Positions 48,111 to 59,679 of a DNA stretch of 64,000 bases are shown here, piece by piece (the stretch's first letter is position 1; the number at the start of each line of letters is the position of its first letter). The notes under the pieces were generated by a model. That model was not told the origin of the DNA, did no database searches, and saw only the letters and a list, made by a program, of their open reading frames with translations. The stretch comes from Dicyema japonicum (Eukaryota > Dicyemida > Rhombozoa > Dicyemidae): assembly GCA_011109175.1 (NCBI GenBank), contig RDEW01000013.1, forward strand, positions 783,221-847,220, given 5' to 3'. The translations under genes and the position numbers were made by a program.

Positions 48111-49498
48111 GAGCAAAAGAGGCCGCCCTGACTGCGTGGCTATTCCCTCTCAGGATATCGAGAGATTTGCTTAATCAAATTAATTTATACTCTTTTTGTG
48201 AAAGTTGCCTTGCTCTTTGGAATAATTTAAAGTTAATTTATGACCTCTTCCAATAGAGATCACCCCCACATCTAGCTATAGATAACGGTTCAGGATGCCA
48301 GTCCCCGTCTGTTCCGACCTCACCCTTGTCGGCCTGGGATCAATTAGTTAACTGGGACATTATTTCTCTTCCAATCCAGTGGTCCTGAAAACATTTTTAT
48401 TGTTAAATAAAGTTATGACAGATCTCAATTATGGCCAGCAGGCATTAAGCACTAAATGGTTGATACCTTTCATAATCGCGAGCCCAGTGTTCTGGAAAAG
48501 CCATCGCTTCATTCTAGGTTTGTCCTTCCGCTTCCTATTAAGGCGTCCGAGATAAAGATAAAAATTGTCTAGCAAAAAGTAAATGGTAACACAAATTTAT
48601 TTTTTTTGTATTAAATTTTGATTGAAATATATTATTTTATTAAATAAATAAATTTCGTTTTTGTGGAGAACATATCTACAAATAGATCTTTTCAGGAGAT
48701 CAACAAGGACAACAATTTGCGATTGAAGCTCACATCACAGTATACTGAGTAAGTCTTTTGGAGAGGACATACCTGCAGATAATGCTTACTCCCATATATT
48801 ACACTTCCATCAACAGGACTCTCATCTACTCTACATCAACATCGTATATGACAGGAATTCCCCACACTTACTAAATCACCCACGTGGGCTATTATTTTTA
48901 GAGCCTCTATAATTCCAAATAACCAAACCCGTTACAAATAATCACATTTTCCTCGATTATGTTGCAGTTACCGATCACAGCCATTATTTTTCTGCGAGGG
49001 TGGGTTTCACGATGTCACGTGGCCAGACACCCTAGCCTCTTGAGAAAGACAAAGACTTTTTTCTTATCGGTTCATTTATCTTGACCGAAATCACGTTAAA
49101 CATGAACAAGTCAAAGAGCTCTTGGTACCTCTTCCTTATCCGCCCTTACGGCACTTCCGATGATGTTGGTAGGAGATAATGATTCGATATAAATGACGAG
49201 GGAATTAAATTTGAAAATTAAATTAACAATTATTATGACAATGTCTCCATTAAGTGCGCATTATTAAATTAACTACCTTTAATTAAATTTCTCCATCCAA
49301 TGGACTACCAGGTACTCCACTAGAAGTTACATGATGCTAGTAGAGAGGAAGTCCTTTCAATTTTTAGACACGACTTCGTAAATTTATAGGAATGAATCGA
49401 GACAGAGCACCAACTCAACCAAAATTTAAATTAAATACATAATTAAATTAAAAAATAAATAATTAAATACAATTATTAAAAAATCACCAAAATAAGAT
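48111..49498. other. No supported gene
   Basis: AT-rich with scattered motifs; nothing recognised on either strand. Confidence 0.35.
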
Positions 49499-50031
49499 TT
49501 ACTCAAATGACAGCACAACATCCTTAAACTCGGGTGTTTTCACAAACTTACTAAACATAAAATAAATAAAGACTGAAATGGCACATTAGCCATCGAAAGC
49601 AGTTTAATGGAGGCTACGAATGACTCCTCAGACCTCATTTTAAGGTAAATGACCTCAGATATCCCACTCTGAATGATCAATTTGGCGCATTCATTGCATG
49701 GGAACATTGTCGTGTACAGTGTAAGGTGAGAATTGTCCATGGAGTTTCTGTTTAAAATAGCGTTCATTTCCGCGTGGCAAACTATCTGTGAGTACTTTTA
49801 ACCACCATATGGATATTTAGAGTTTATCCAGTCATTGGAGTTGCTATTCCAAGGTAGAAGGTCGTCAGAGCACCCAGTCGGCATTCCGTTGTACCCAATT
49901 CCTACAATTTTATTATTTTTGTTGACAATGCAAGCCCCAACCTTGAAAAATAATTTATTATTTACCTGAGTTTTGGGGTCTTTACTTCTTTTGGAAGAGA
50001 GGAGCGCCACAGACATAAAATACTGATCCAT
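49499..50031 (-). CDS. DCTD: Deoxycytidylate (dCMP) deaminase
   Basis: Converts dCMP to dUMP for thymidylate synthesis. Removing three GT-AG introns (49942-49965, 49782-49805, 49551-49573; 23-24 nt) gives about 153 residues. Order: [70 protein letters not shown] (zinc His and catalytic Glu), [20 protein letters not shown] (the two zinc Cys), FKDVVLSFE then stop. Somewhat shorter at the C-terminus than the human enzyme. The frame is intact and all zinc and catalytic residues are present, so it should be functional. It lies 236 bp from the SINE at 50279. Confidence 0.93.
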
Positions 50032-50459
50032 GATAAATAATTCTCACGCTTTTCGCTTTTCATTTGTAGTTTTAACAATTTAAAATATTATTTATATTAT
50101 TATTATAATATTTAATAAATATTATATTTAATAAATTTTAATATGGTTTTTCCGATTTTTGATTAACATTTTTTTTAAATTGCAAGTCTTCGCTCAACAA
50201 TGTGAGATCAACATTCCTGAATAGGATTCTCATTTTTTCGTTCCGACAAAATTTTATTTGCACATTTATGGTGATTAAGCCGGGTGGCTTAGTGGTTAGG
50301 TGTCGGGCTTAAGTGGCTTAGGCTACGGGTTCGAATCTCGCTGCTGTTCACCTGGTGGAAGGTTCCACGCATCTACGATGCAGAAATGGTTTGACGAGTG
50401 ACGCCGTCATCAGTGAATACTCACTGCGGAACTGGATTTGTCTATACCATTTCAGGTTT

Positions 50460-50653
50460 AAAGTGGGTCTTACCAAAAGCAAAGTGGGTCTTACCAAAAG
50501 CAAAGTGGGTCTTACCAAAAGCAAAGTGGTACTTACCAAAAGTGGTACTTACCAAAAGCAAAGTGGGTCTTACCAAAAGCAAAGTGGTTCTTACCAAAAG
50601 CAAAGTGGGTCTTACCAAAAGCAAAGTGGAACTTACCAAAATCAAAGTGGAAC
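50460..50653 (+). repeat. Left subterminal 21-bp repeat array
   Basis: Units of the type TTACCAAAAGCAAAGTGGGT with two variable bases after GTGG. Nine CTTACC occurrences, one unit shortened near 50545. The right end carries the same unit inverted. Confidence 0.92.
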
Positions 50654-50691
50654 AAAAATTATTTTTTTGTTATAGGATGAAGATTAATTTC

Positions 50692-50959
50692 AATTGCAAA
50701 AGTTTCGAGATCAATTGCAAAAGTGACGAGATCATTCGCAAAAGTGACCAAAGCAACATGCAAAAGTGTACGAGATCATTTGCAAAAGTGACAAAGCAAC
50801 ATGCAAAAGTGTCGAGATCAATTGCAAAAGTGACGAGATCATTTGCAAAAGTGACAAAGCAACATGCAAAAGTGTCGAGATCAATTGCAAAAGTGACGAG
50901 ATCATTTGCAAAAGTGACAAAGCAACATGCAAAAGTGTCGAGATCAATTGCAAAAGTGA
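50692..50959 (+). repeat. Internal 63-bp higher-order repeat of three 21-bp units
   Basis: Subunits CGAGATCAATTGCAAAAGTG, CGAGATCATTTGCAAAAGTG and CAAAGCAACATGCAAAAGTG (each 21 bp with one more base) alternate for about four rounds. All share TGCAAAAGTG, close to GCAAAGTGG in the terminal units. Ends 57 bp before the transposase ATG. Confidence 0.9.
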
Positions 50960-51016
50960 CTAAGCAAAAACCTATATATTTGCATGTCTGCGCAAATATT
51001 TCATTTTTTTATTCAT

Positions 51017-52069
51017 ATGCCTGCTCAAATAAAAAAGTCTGAAGCTGAAATTAAGAAAAATCTTATTATCGGGGCTTATGAGGGAGATGGTGACTGGAGG
51101 GAACTTGCAAAATCTCTCGATGTTCCGAAAACTACTACTTATCGTTGGTTGAAAAACAAAAACAAACCTGATCAGCGAGGGGGATCAAAAGCAAAAAAAT
51201 TTCTTGATAAACATAAAGATTATTGTGTTGAACAGCTCGAAATTAACCCTAGGATTACTCTTGAGACCTTGAGAATTCTTTTAAATTCTAATTTCAGCTT
51301 AAATGTTTCAAAAGAAACCATTCGAGTCCACTTGGACGGTGCCTGTTATTCTTTGAAAGATATCAGGTATGAACCAGAGAAAGGCAATAGTGAATTAAAT
51401 AAAGAAAAAAGAAAAAAATTTATAACTTCATTATTGGAATATCAATCGGAGGAAATTCCAATATTATTTATGGATGAAACAAATATAAACATGCACATAT
51501 CCCGTAAAAAGGGTCGATCAAAAAAAGGAACAAGGGCTAATGTCGTTGCAACAAGTTCGCGAGGTGCCAATGTACATTTCATTGGTTGCATCGGGTCCCT
51601 TGGATTGTTGCATTATGAATTCAAACGTGGATCCTTTAATAAAGAATCCGCCCATGAATGGGTGAGAATTTGTCTACGAAAAGCCAGGGAAGTTTACAAT
51701 TTTCCAGTAGTGCTAGTAGTAGACAATGCTCCATGCCATTCAGGAATTGAAGAAATTGTCAGAGATAATGAATTCATCGGAAATAAAATTTTAAGATTGG
51801 GTCCCTATAGCCCTATGCTCAACCCAATTGAGAATATTTGGTCAGTTTTCAAAGCTGATGTAAAAAGACACATTGCTACAGATATGAAAAATATTTTGAA
51901 TGGTGTGAGACAAGAAGCTTTGTCAACTACGGAGTTTCGACTTCAAAAGTTAGAAGAAAGTATGATTAATTCATTATGTATAATCACTCCATCTTTATGC
52001 AACACCGTAATTGCTAGAATTCAGAGGTTGGCCCCATCGGTGTTAAATAATGATGACATGGTTTATTAA
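51017..52069 (+). CDS. IS630/Tc1/mariner-type transposase, D,D35E
   Basis: Cuts and joins the element ends. I take the ATG at 51017 (MPAQIKKSEAEI, about 350 residues); the frame is open 33 bases further up. N-terminal helix-turn-helix: DWRELAKSLDVPKTTTYRWL; second DNA-binding part: NPRITLETLRILLNSNFSLN and KETIRVHLDGACYSLKDIRY. Catalytic domain: first Asp in ILFMDETNINMH, a GRSKKGTRA linker, second Asp in VVLVVDNAPCHSG, and Glu in GPYSPMLNPIENIWSVFKAD. I count 35 residues between the second Asp and the Glu. No stops or frame breaks. The right repeat array begins 10 bp after the stop. Confidence 0.92.
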   Translation: MPAQIKKSEAEIKKNLIIGAYEGDGDWRELAKSLDVPKTTTYRWLKNKNKPDQRGGSKAKKFLDKHKDYCVEQLEINPRITLETLRILLNSNFSLNVSKETIRVHLDGACYSLKDIRYEPEKGNSELNKEKRKKFITSLLEYQSEEIPILFMDETNINMHISRKKGRSKKGTRANVVATSSRGANVHFIGCIGSLGLLHYEFKRGSFNKESAHEWVRICLRKAREVYNFPVVLVVDNAPCHSGIEEIVRDNEFIGNKILRLGPYSPMLNPIENIWSVFKADVKRHIATDMKNILNGVRQEALSTTEFRLQKLEESMINSLCIITPSLCNTVIARIQRLAPSVLNNDDMVY

Positions 52070-52078
52070 ATAATTTTT

Positions 52079-52213
52079 GTTCCACTTTGCTTTTGGTAAG
52101 TTCCACTTTGCTTTTGGTAAGTTCCACTTTGCTTTTGGTAAGTTCCACTTTGCTTTTGGTAAGTACCACTTTGCTTTTGGTAAGACCACTTTGCTTTTGG
52201 TAAGACCCACTTT
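52079..52213 (-). repeat. Right subterminal 21-bp repeat array
   Basis: Six GGTAAG units (inverted relative to the left array), e.g. CCACTTTGCTTTTGGTAAGT. Outer unit joins the terminal TTTAAACCTGAAATGGTA. Confidence 0.92.
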
Positions 52214-52415
52214 AAACCTGAAATGGTATAGAAAGGACACTCACACAAGAAAAAGAAAAAAAGAAGTGAAGATCATTCCTTGGTTCTACGATTAGTTAAA
52301 ATTAACTGTTCTTTACTTAAATAAAGTGTGTGTCCTGCCTATGCGGAGCTATAAAAATACTATGGCTCTCGTGAAAAGGCTTTATTATTATTATTATTAT
52401 TATTATGGTGATTAA

Positions 52416-52714
52416 TCTATATTGGGTGAGTCATATCTGAATCAATAGTTTATGACAACTCCTATTCATACAAAAAGTATCACAAATTTATCCAAATAAA
52501 GATGCGGTAAAGACGTCTCATTTAGAACCCAATAGTCTCCCATCCGAATCCTCTATAATAAGAATAGTTCGTTCCAACTAACGGATTCAAAATAGTGGAG
52601 ATCGGAAATACACTTAATTGACTGCTAATTCTCTACTTTGTGTACTTAAGATTAATAAAATAAAAATAAAAAAATTAAAAGGATTAAAACCGGGTTGGAA
52701 TATTTGAAAGCGTA
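52416..52714. other. No supported gene
   Basis: AT-rich spacer between the SINE and a family 2 repeat. Confidence 0.35.
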
Positions 52715-52930
52715 TGTAGTCACTCATGTCGTGATTAGTTATGGGTTCGAATCCTCACACCGTTACCTACCTTGTCGAAGGATTTCTTACTGTTTCGTAC
52801 TCTCCTTAAATTCTAAGAGGCTTCATATGATCCACCTATCTCAGAAGATGGCATTCAAAAAGCATCTCTCTTTTCTACTGCACTGGGAGGATTTCCATGA
52901 CTGAGAATTTGGATTGGTTTGTTGCATGGA
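52715..52930 (+). repeat. Dispersed repeat family 2, copy with tRNA-like head
   Basis: GGGTTCGAATCCTCAC at about 52742 is a B-box. The body (TCATATGATCCACCTATCTC, ACTGCACTGGGAGGATTTCC) aligns with 45820-45920. This supports family 2 being a tRNA-headed SINE. Confidence 0.5.
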
Positions 52931-53265
52931 AAGAACGCCTCTAATTCGGACATCATTTTTAATTATCTTAAATTATTTACGAAACCGGGTTTCTCATTTG
53001 TCAATGTCCCGAAATACGGAAGTAGATTGACCCAATTGATTCAAGTACGATAGGACGCCTTTATCGATGAGCCGATTAAGCATCACAGGCGTAGGATGAT
53101 GCTGTTAATTGAGGGAACTGGAATTACTAAACTGTTCGACTATAATAATAATTTCCTTCTCAGTGACGCCGAGGGTTTAAAAAATAGAGTATAATCTAAC
53201 ATTTCACATAGTCTATCCACCATTATTTCATTTTTTAAATAAAAACAGTTTAATGCTACAACTAC
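52931..53265. other. No supported gene
   Basis: Nothing recognised. Confidence 0.35.
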
Positions 53266-53525
53266 TGAATGCTCTCACAATTGAGAACGCATTTCCCCCG
53301 ACGATTATTTATTCTGAGATCAATAAAATCAATATTGACCATTAATTAACATATCTGAATTTTTAAAAATTCAAGACTTTTTTTACGAAAATGTATACAA
53401 TTCAACTGGAATCGACATCACATAAATCTGTGAAGAAAACGTTGTATGAAATCTTTTGGTTGAGAGGGAGGCTCGAAGTGGCGGTGATCTGAGAGAGCGT
53501 TTACGCAATCTTGGCCTCTTTATAA
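53265..53525. mobile_element. Two small family A C-terminal scraps
   Basis: 53265-53310 (-) reads IVGGNAFSIVRAFSSC. 53435-53525 (+) reads FWLRGRLEVAVI, stop, ESVYAILAS. Both fit the final W-L..RL..A(I/V)..RGNA block. Confidence 0.45.
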
Positions 53526-53565
53526 GAATTTAGTTGATTTCTCATAAATAAAACCTTTATACAGT

Positions 53566-55890
53566 ATGACCTCCATTTGGGGCAGACCTCTGGCTTGGAA
53601 AACCTCTATTTTTGAGGAAACCTCTGTTTTTGGGGTAGTTTGAAAATGGCATAATTTTTATGCGGTATTTTCCAAATTTGGAAATTATCGGAACTTCTAT
53701 GTGGGGCACTTGATTTTTAATTTATATACATATTTGCTTTTAATATTAAAATTGATTATATAAAATTTTATTTTGAAACCTCGTGTAATTTTTGCATACT
53801 TGTGGTTATGAGTAAGCTTAGTCTTGAGTTAAGGATTAAAGTTGCTAAGGAAATAAGTGAAAATGAACATCGGACTGAACGAGATAATGTAAATAAATAC
53901 AAAATTAGTAGGTTGTTTTGTAATTTCAGTTTTTAGGCGCTGTGTCACGTATAAAAATTTATCTCAATTTTTTAATACTGGAACTGTTCAAACAGATTTT
54001 CTCAGAAAAAATCAACGCTCTCCTAGTGCTTTATCTAAAAAATTGGATAAAATCGTTTATGAGACTTTCACTAAGACAAGGGAGGAATTCATTCCTGTGT
54101 CCGATCCTCTCTTTTTTAATGTAGCAAGGATGTTCAATTATTAGCCGTTAAAAGGGTCCAATGGCTGGTTGGGAAATTTTAAGAAAAGACATCAGTTGTC
54201 GACAATTATTAAGACAATTAGTGGAGAGAAAAACTCTTCCGATGTTTCGTTGCTTGGTATGTTTTTTGCCAAGTATGATGAATACGTAAAAGAATATGGT
54301 CTTCCAAAATATTTTTAGTTGCGACGAAGCTGATTTATTAAAAGGATACCGTCAAAATCCGAGTGAAGACTGTTTCGGTATTAAAAGAAGCAAGGAAAAG
54401 GTCACGATACTTTTCTCAATCAATGCTCGTGGAGAAACATTGAATCCATTATTAGTGGGGAAATTTAAATCTCCATACTATATGAAAAACTTGAACCCTG
54501 AAGAATATGGAGTTTCTATTCAAAATTCTTGGATGACGTCAGAAATATTTATTACTTGGCTCACCATTACAAATGATTAAGCAAAAGATAAAAATTGGTT
54601 TGTTACTTGATAACGCAAGTTGTCACAGGAATATCCATCTTTCCAACATTGAATTGACTTTTTTTCTTCCAAAAATGCAACCTCAATAATTCAATCGTTA
54701 GACATGGGTGTTATTAAATCCTTTAAGTCTAATTATCTTAACGCTTTAATGGATTTTACTCTTTCTTTTGGAAACGTTGAGCTACAAATGTTTAATTAAA
54801 AAAATAAATCTGTCATAATAATTGTTGGGAAAAAATCCTGAAACGAATTGTTGGGAAACAATTAATAACTGTCGGCAACTGATTCCTAATTCAAATTTTT
54901 AGTTAATAATGAAAAAGAAAATTTTGACACCGTAATTGCAGGTGTAATTACTGAAAATAAAGAAGAAAATGATGATGAGTCAAAATATGATCAAACTGTA
55001 TGCAACTGTTCACACTTGGACACAATAACAGGAATGAATAACCTTGATGAGAATATTCACCGTTTGTTTCCCGGCGCGTTAAAAAACTATCACAATTTCA
55101 TAAAAATATTGGGCATACATATGAAGAAATCTGCAACAGGACACAAAATAACAGATTATTTTCGTGTAATTTTTTTTAAACAAAATAATTTTTTAACAAT
55201 TAAACAAATGTCAGTTACGGAAGCCTGCTGCGTGGATTGCGAACGAATTCCCTCGTGTATGGCCAATCTTCTGTCTTAGCCATAACCCTTCTCGTTGATC
55301 CCTTTTCTTTCTGGCAAGCAATCCTCTGAGTTCTCGCAAAAACTCAGCCGTGATTGGACCAACGGCTCCGATGATTCGGTCGCAATAGGAGTAAATCGGT
55401 AGCGATCTCCGAGGCAAAAATATTTCTTGATTTTTATGTTCTCCGCAGTCGAAGCAGCTGCTACAGGTGTCTGAACCGATTTGAAAATATTCGTGCTTGA
55501 GAACGTGTCTACACAAGTTGAGTCCCGGACCAAAGATCTTCCAGACGTGAAGGGGAAAAATGGTCATCCCGTCAGGTCTCTTTCCATCCTATTTTCCATT
55601 TTCGTGTAATAGAATAAAAATGTCAGTTAAGGAAGCCAGCTGCGTGGATTGCGAACGAATTCCCTCTGAGTATGGCCATTCTAATCTTTTGTCTTAGCCA
55701 TAACCTTTCTCGTTGATCCCTTTTGTTTTCGGCAAGCATTCCTCCGAGTTTTTCTGTTTAAAAAATACATTAGTTATCAATAAAATTAATGGAAAATATG
55801 CTAAAGTATTTATAAAAATGAAGAAAATGTCGGACCGTTATTTTTATGGAAACCTCTGTTTTTGGAGCAATTTTTCAAAATGGATGCCCC
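53566..55890 (+). pseudogene. Tigger/pogo element, degenerate
   Basis: Starts CAGTATGACCTCCATTTGGG after TA. An HTH-like start MSKLSLELRIKVAKEISENE lies at 53808. The DDE core reads FSCDEADLLKGYRQNPSED, KEKVTILFSINARGETLNPL, SWMTSEIFITW and IGLLLDNASCH. Stops and frame changes throughout. Both ends carry CCTCTGTTTTTGG (53621 and 55852, same orientation). Family A pieces are inserted at 55211-55750. The right end abuts a SINE at 55889. Confidence 0.75.
55211..55750 (-). mobile_element. Two tandem family A C-terminal copies inside the Tigger element
   Basis: The first (55211-55567) reads FTPIATESSE, FLRELRGLLARKKRDQRE, LWLRQKIG, RGNSFAIHAAGF. The second (55619-55750) reads RDQRERLWLRQKIRMAILRG then NSFAIHAAGF. 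The two share a direct repeat of about 125 bp (55207-55335 and 55619-55750), i.e. a partial tandem duplication. Confidence 0.6.
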
Positions 55891-56105
55891 TCTACGATGC
55901 TTTGACTTGACGATTGACGCCGTCATCAGTCAACATTTCAGCGCGGAATCGGATCCTCTAAAAAGGAATCACACCCAACTAAAAAAAGAAGTGAAGATCA
56001 TTTCTTGGTTCTCCCTGTACGATTAGTTATGATAACTGTTCTTTACTTAAAATAAAGTGTGTGTCATGAGCTATAGGTAATATGGTTTTTGTAAAAGTGC
56101 AGTAT
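55889..56105 (+). repeat. SINE family 1, 5'-truncated copy
   Basis: TCTACGATGC, GACGCCGTCATCAGT, CGCGGAATCGGATC, AACTGTTCTTTACTTAAAAT and AAGTGTGTGTC follow in the family order. The head is missing, replaced by the Tigger right end. Confidence 0.75.
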
Positions 56106-56239
56106 TAAAATATCAGCGTTTCTCGACGGGGTTCCTGGGGACCCCTATGGCTCCTCAATGCATGTGTCGCAATTCTGTAGTGGGAAACGATTCCTCAAAC
56201 CTTCCAAATTGATGAGATCAGACATTACAATCCCAGAAC

Positions 56240-56360
56240 ATGGTAAAACCAAACTAATTATTACGTCATCCCGATGTGTTCCATTAGAGACCTAATCTTG
56301 GCTTGGTGTTCTTCCCTCGTGTCCGCGCATGACCATATTTGGTGGCCAACTGAATTTAAT
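56240..56360 (-). repeat. LINE 3'-tail repeat
   Basis: The minus strand reads VMRGHEGRT and a tail TAATTAGTTTGGTTTTACC. The same tail occurs at about 4610-4640 and 60520-60545. Confidence 0.4.
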
Positions 56361-56389
56361 TTTTAGTTACAAATTTAATATTTTCTTCT

Positions 56390-56706
56390 TCTCTCGGGGG
56401 AAATGTTTGATTTAGGATGGAACCCGTACCGACACCTTTTCACTGTCGAGACTTGCTGGTTCCACATTGAAAGCTGGAGAGGCTGCTCGGACATTCAATA
56501 ATTTCAAGATAAAAAAATACGACAACCACAAGATTCCACGTACAGCCCATTGTTGTCGAGATGAGTGGAGTCTTTGGACCCAAGACGGTATCTTTTCTAA
56601 GATCGCTTGGGTCAATGATTTCGAAAGTTTAGTAATGAGCGCCGGGAAACCGAATGGTTGTTCCAAAGGATTACTGATGATTACCCTTGTAACTCCACCA
56701 AAATAA
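56390..56706 (+). pseudogene. Family A nuclease-like fragment
   Basis: Reads GTRTDTFSLSRLAGSTLKAG, EAARTFNNFKIKKYDNHK; the (W)DxTxxDT...AA..A...K.KKY arrangement marks the family. Followed by an open but unrecognised tail to 56706. Confidence 0.5.
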
Positions 56707-57995
<1,289 letters not shown>

Positions 57996-59276
57996 TTTAT
58001 TAATTATTGCTTTCTTATATTATTAATTCAGACTATTACATCCCTCATTTCTTATGCTCTTCTCCCTTGAAAGCCCCCTTCTCACGATTTGCAAGGAAAT
58101 ACACCGAATAACTCATCCCTCTTCCAAACAATCCAATACATTAGCCATTTTAGAAATTGTGAATTGAAGCTTCTGAATCATCATGAATATGTTAATGTGA
58201 TAGGAGAAATAGGATTTATTAAACTATTGAAATATAACAATAAATTTAAACACTTATGGACTGTTTGAGTGAGCACTTGTGAATTTGAATCAACAAGAAA
58301 CTACTGATGTAGGAAAAATCAATTTATAAATATAATCAGTAAGACATGTCTGTGAATATTATTCTCATGATGTTTTAGTAATTATCAATTTTCTAATTTA
58401 AGAAAAATTTAAATCAATATTAATAATTAATGGTTTATTCTCGGGGTTTATTTGTTTTCTGTCAATTCGTTTCCATTCGTCTTAAACAGTTTTGGAGGCA
58501 GTCTGAGTCAACAGAAGGGAGGGGGCTCTTCTCTATAATTGCTTTAAGCACATTCCACTTCCGGAGCCACAAGATTTCTTCATCGTGATGAGAGAAGGTT
58601 GAATATCGTTGTATTTAATAGTTGTTTTAATTTTTCGAACAAAAAGGAGGTCAAAAACAAACCACCAAATTTCCCCTAACAATTACCATACAATACGTTC
58701 GCGGGAACAACGCTGCCCCAAGGATCCCCCAACCTGGACGAGATTGAATATGATTTAAATCAAGCATGTTAAACTCAGTTTTTCGTATATCTGAAATGTA
58801 TTAGCAGTTCGACTTTGATCAGGGATGACAGTCGTGTTCTCTAAGAAGATTTTGTTGACTTCATAAAGAAAGCAACTATTCGCACATAGGTGGAACCGAA
58901 CATTGCCATAATCCTCGTTGAAAACTATCTGAAGTTTGTAATCCTTTCATGAAGGTATGGATAGAAGCCAGGTATCCCCACATCGAAGTATTTGCTCTTA
59001 GTCTTGAATCAGACTACATTTCTATTATTCCATCTGCAAGTTTTCAGGTTTCCTTTTTTTCTTAGATGAAGATGGAATTCTAAATGGGGTCAGTTTTCCC
59101 AGTCCTTTAAAAAACAATGTAACAACGATTTCACAAGATAATTTATTGTTGTTTTCAAATTTGCTAAAATTACCCCCACTTTGAGAGGCCCGTTTGACAG
59201 ATGATTTAAATTATTCGAATTTTTTAAAGCACATCCGCGTTACCAATAATCACTGTTTATGGTTTCGCTTGTACAG
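57996..59276. other. No supported gene
   Basis: AT-rich. At about 58710-58740 GCTGCCCCAAGGATCCCCC recalls an RT motif B (LPQGSP), but no neighbouring RT motifs are readable. Confidence 0.3.
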
Positions 59277-59436
59277 AACACACACTTTATTTTAAGCAAA
59301 GAAAAGTTAACATAGCTAATCGATGAGGGGGAACCAAGAAATGCTCTTCACTTTGTTTTTTTTCTTGCGTGTATGTCCTTTATAGACGATCCGGTTCCGC
59401 AGTGAAGTGTTCACTGATGACGGCGTCACTCGTTAT
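59277..59436 (-). repeat. SINE family 1 copy
   Basis: Minus strand carries ACGAGTGACGCCGTCATCAG, CGGAACCGGATCGTC, AAAGGACATACACGCAAG and AAATAAAGTGTGTG in family order. 5'-truncated before the B-box. Confidence 0.8.
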
Positions 59437-59679
59437 TTAAATAGTTATTAATTAAATTAAAAAAACAAATTTTAAATGTATTAATTAATTTAATTTATTA
59501 AGCCAGAAATTTAAACTATCATAGGTGTTCAGAGTGTGTTCTGACACATTTAGGATGAGGACGGGGTTCATGCACACAAATTTTCCGCCAGAAAATTACC
59601 TCAGTCATACTAACTATAGTTTCAAAGCTTCTCAGGAGGATTTCTTTGTAAGAAGACTACTTAAGTGGCCTCACTTTGA

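Larger units (their letters stand above)
50445..52228 (+). mobile_element. IS630/Tc1/mariner-superfamily transposon, apparently intact
   Basis: Cut-and-paste element of 1784 bp inserted at a TA, duplicated at 50443-50444 and 52229-52230. Comparison with the empty SINE site at 2890 confirms the ends. Outer inverted repeats TACCATTTCAGGTTTAAAGT match exactly and continue into arrays of 21-bp units: nine CTTACC units on the left (50460-50653) and six on the right (52079-52213). A third 21-bp-phased array lies at 50692-50959, just before the transposase. One open transposase ORF. The element looks young. Confidence 0.93.
50279..52404 (+). repeat. SINE family 1, full-length, interrupted by a mariner-like element
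   Basis: SINE parts are 50279-50444 and 52231-52404 (about 340 bp). The tRNA-like head GCCGGGTGGCTTAGTGGTTA has an A-box, and GGGTTCGAATCTC is the B-box (about 50328). The tail is (TTA)n. A perfect 11-bp target duplication, ATGGTGATTAA, lies at 50268-50278 and 52405-52415. Body identity with 2775-3016 is very high, so the family was active recently. It is transcribed by RNA polymerase III and copied by a LINE in trans (known for such SINEs). Confidence 0.9.

Noticed and set aside
50692-50959. CRISPR-like array of regular repeats
   Set aside because: The units are contiguous with no unique spacers, lie inside a transposon, and the genome is eukaryotic.
50355-51042. Long ORFs on both strands through the repeat arrays
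   Set aside because: They translate the 21-bp repeats (unit length divisible by three keeps frames open) and the peptides are repetitive artefacts. The same applies to the minus ORFs at 52043-52248.
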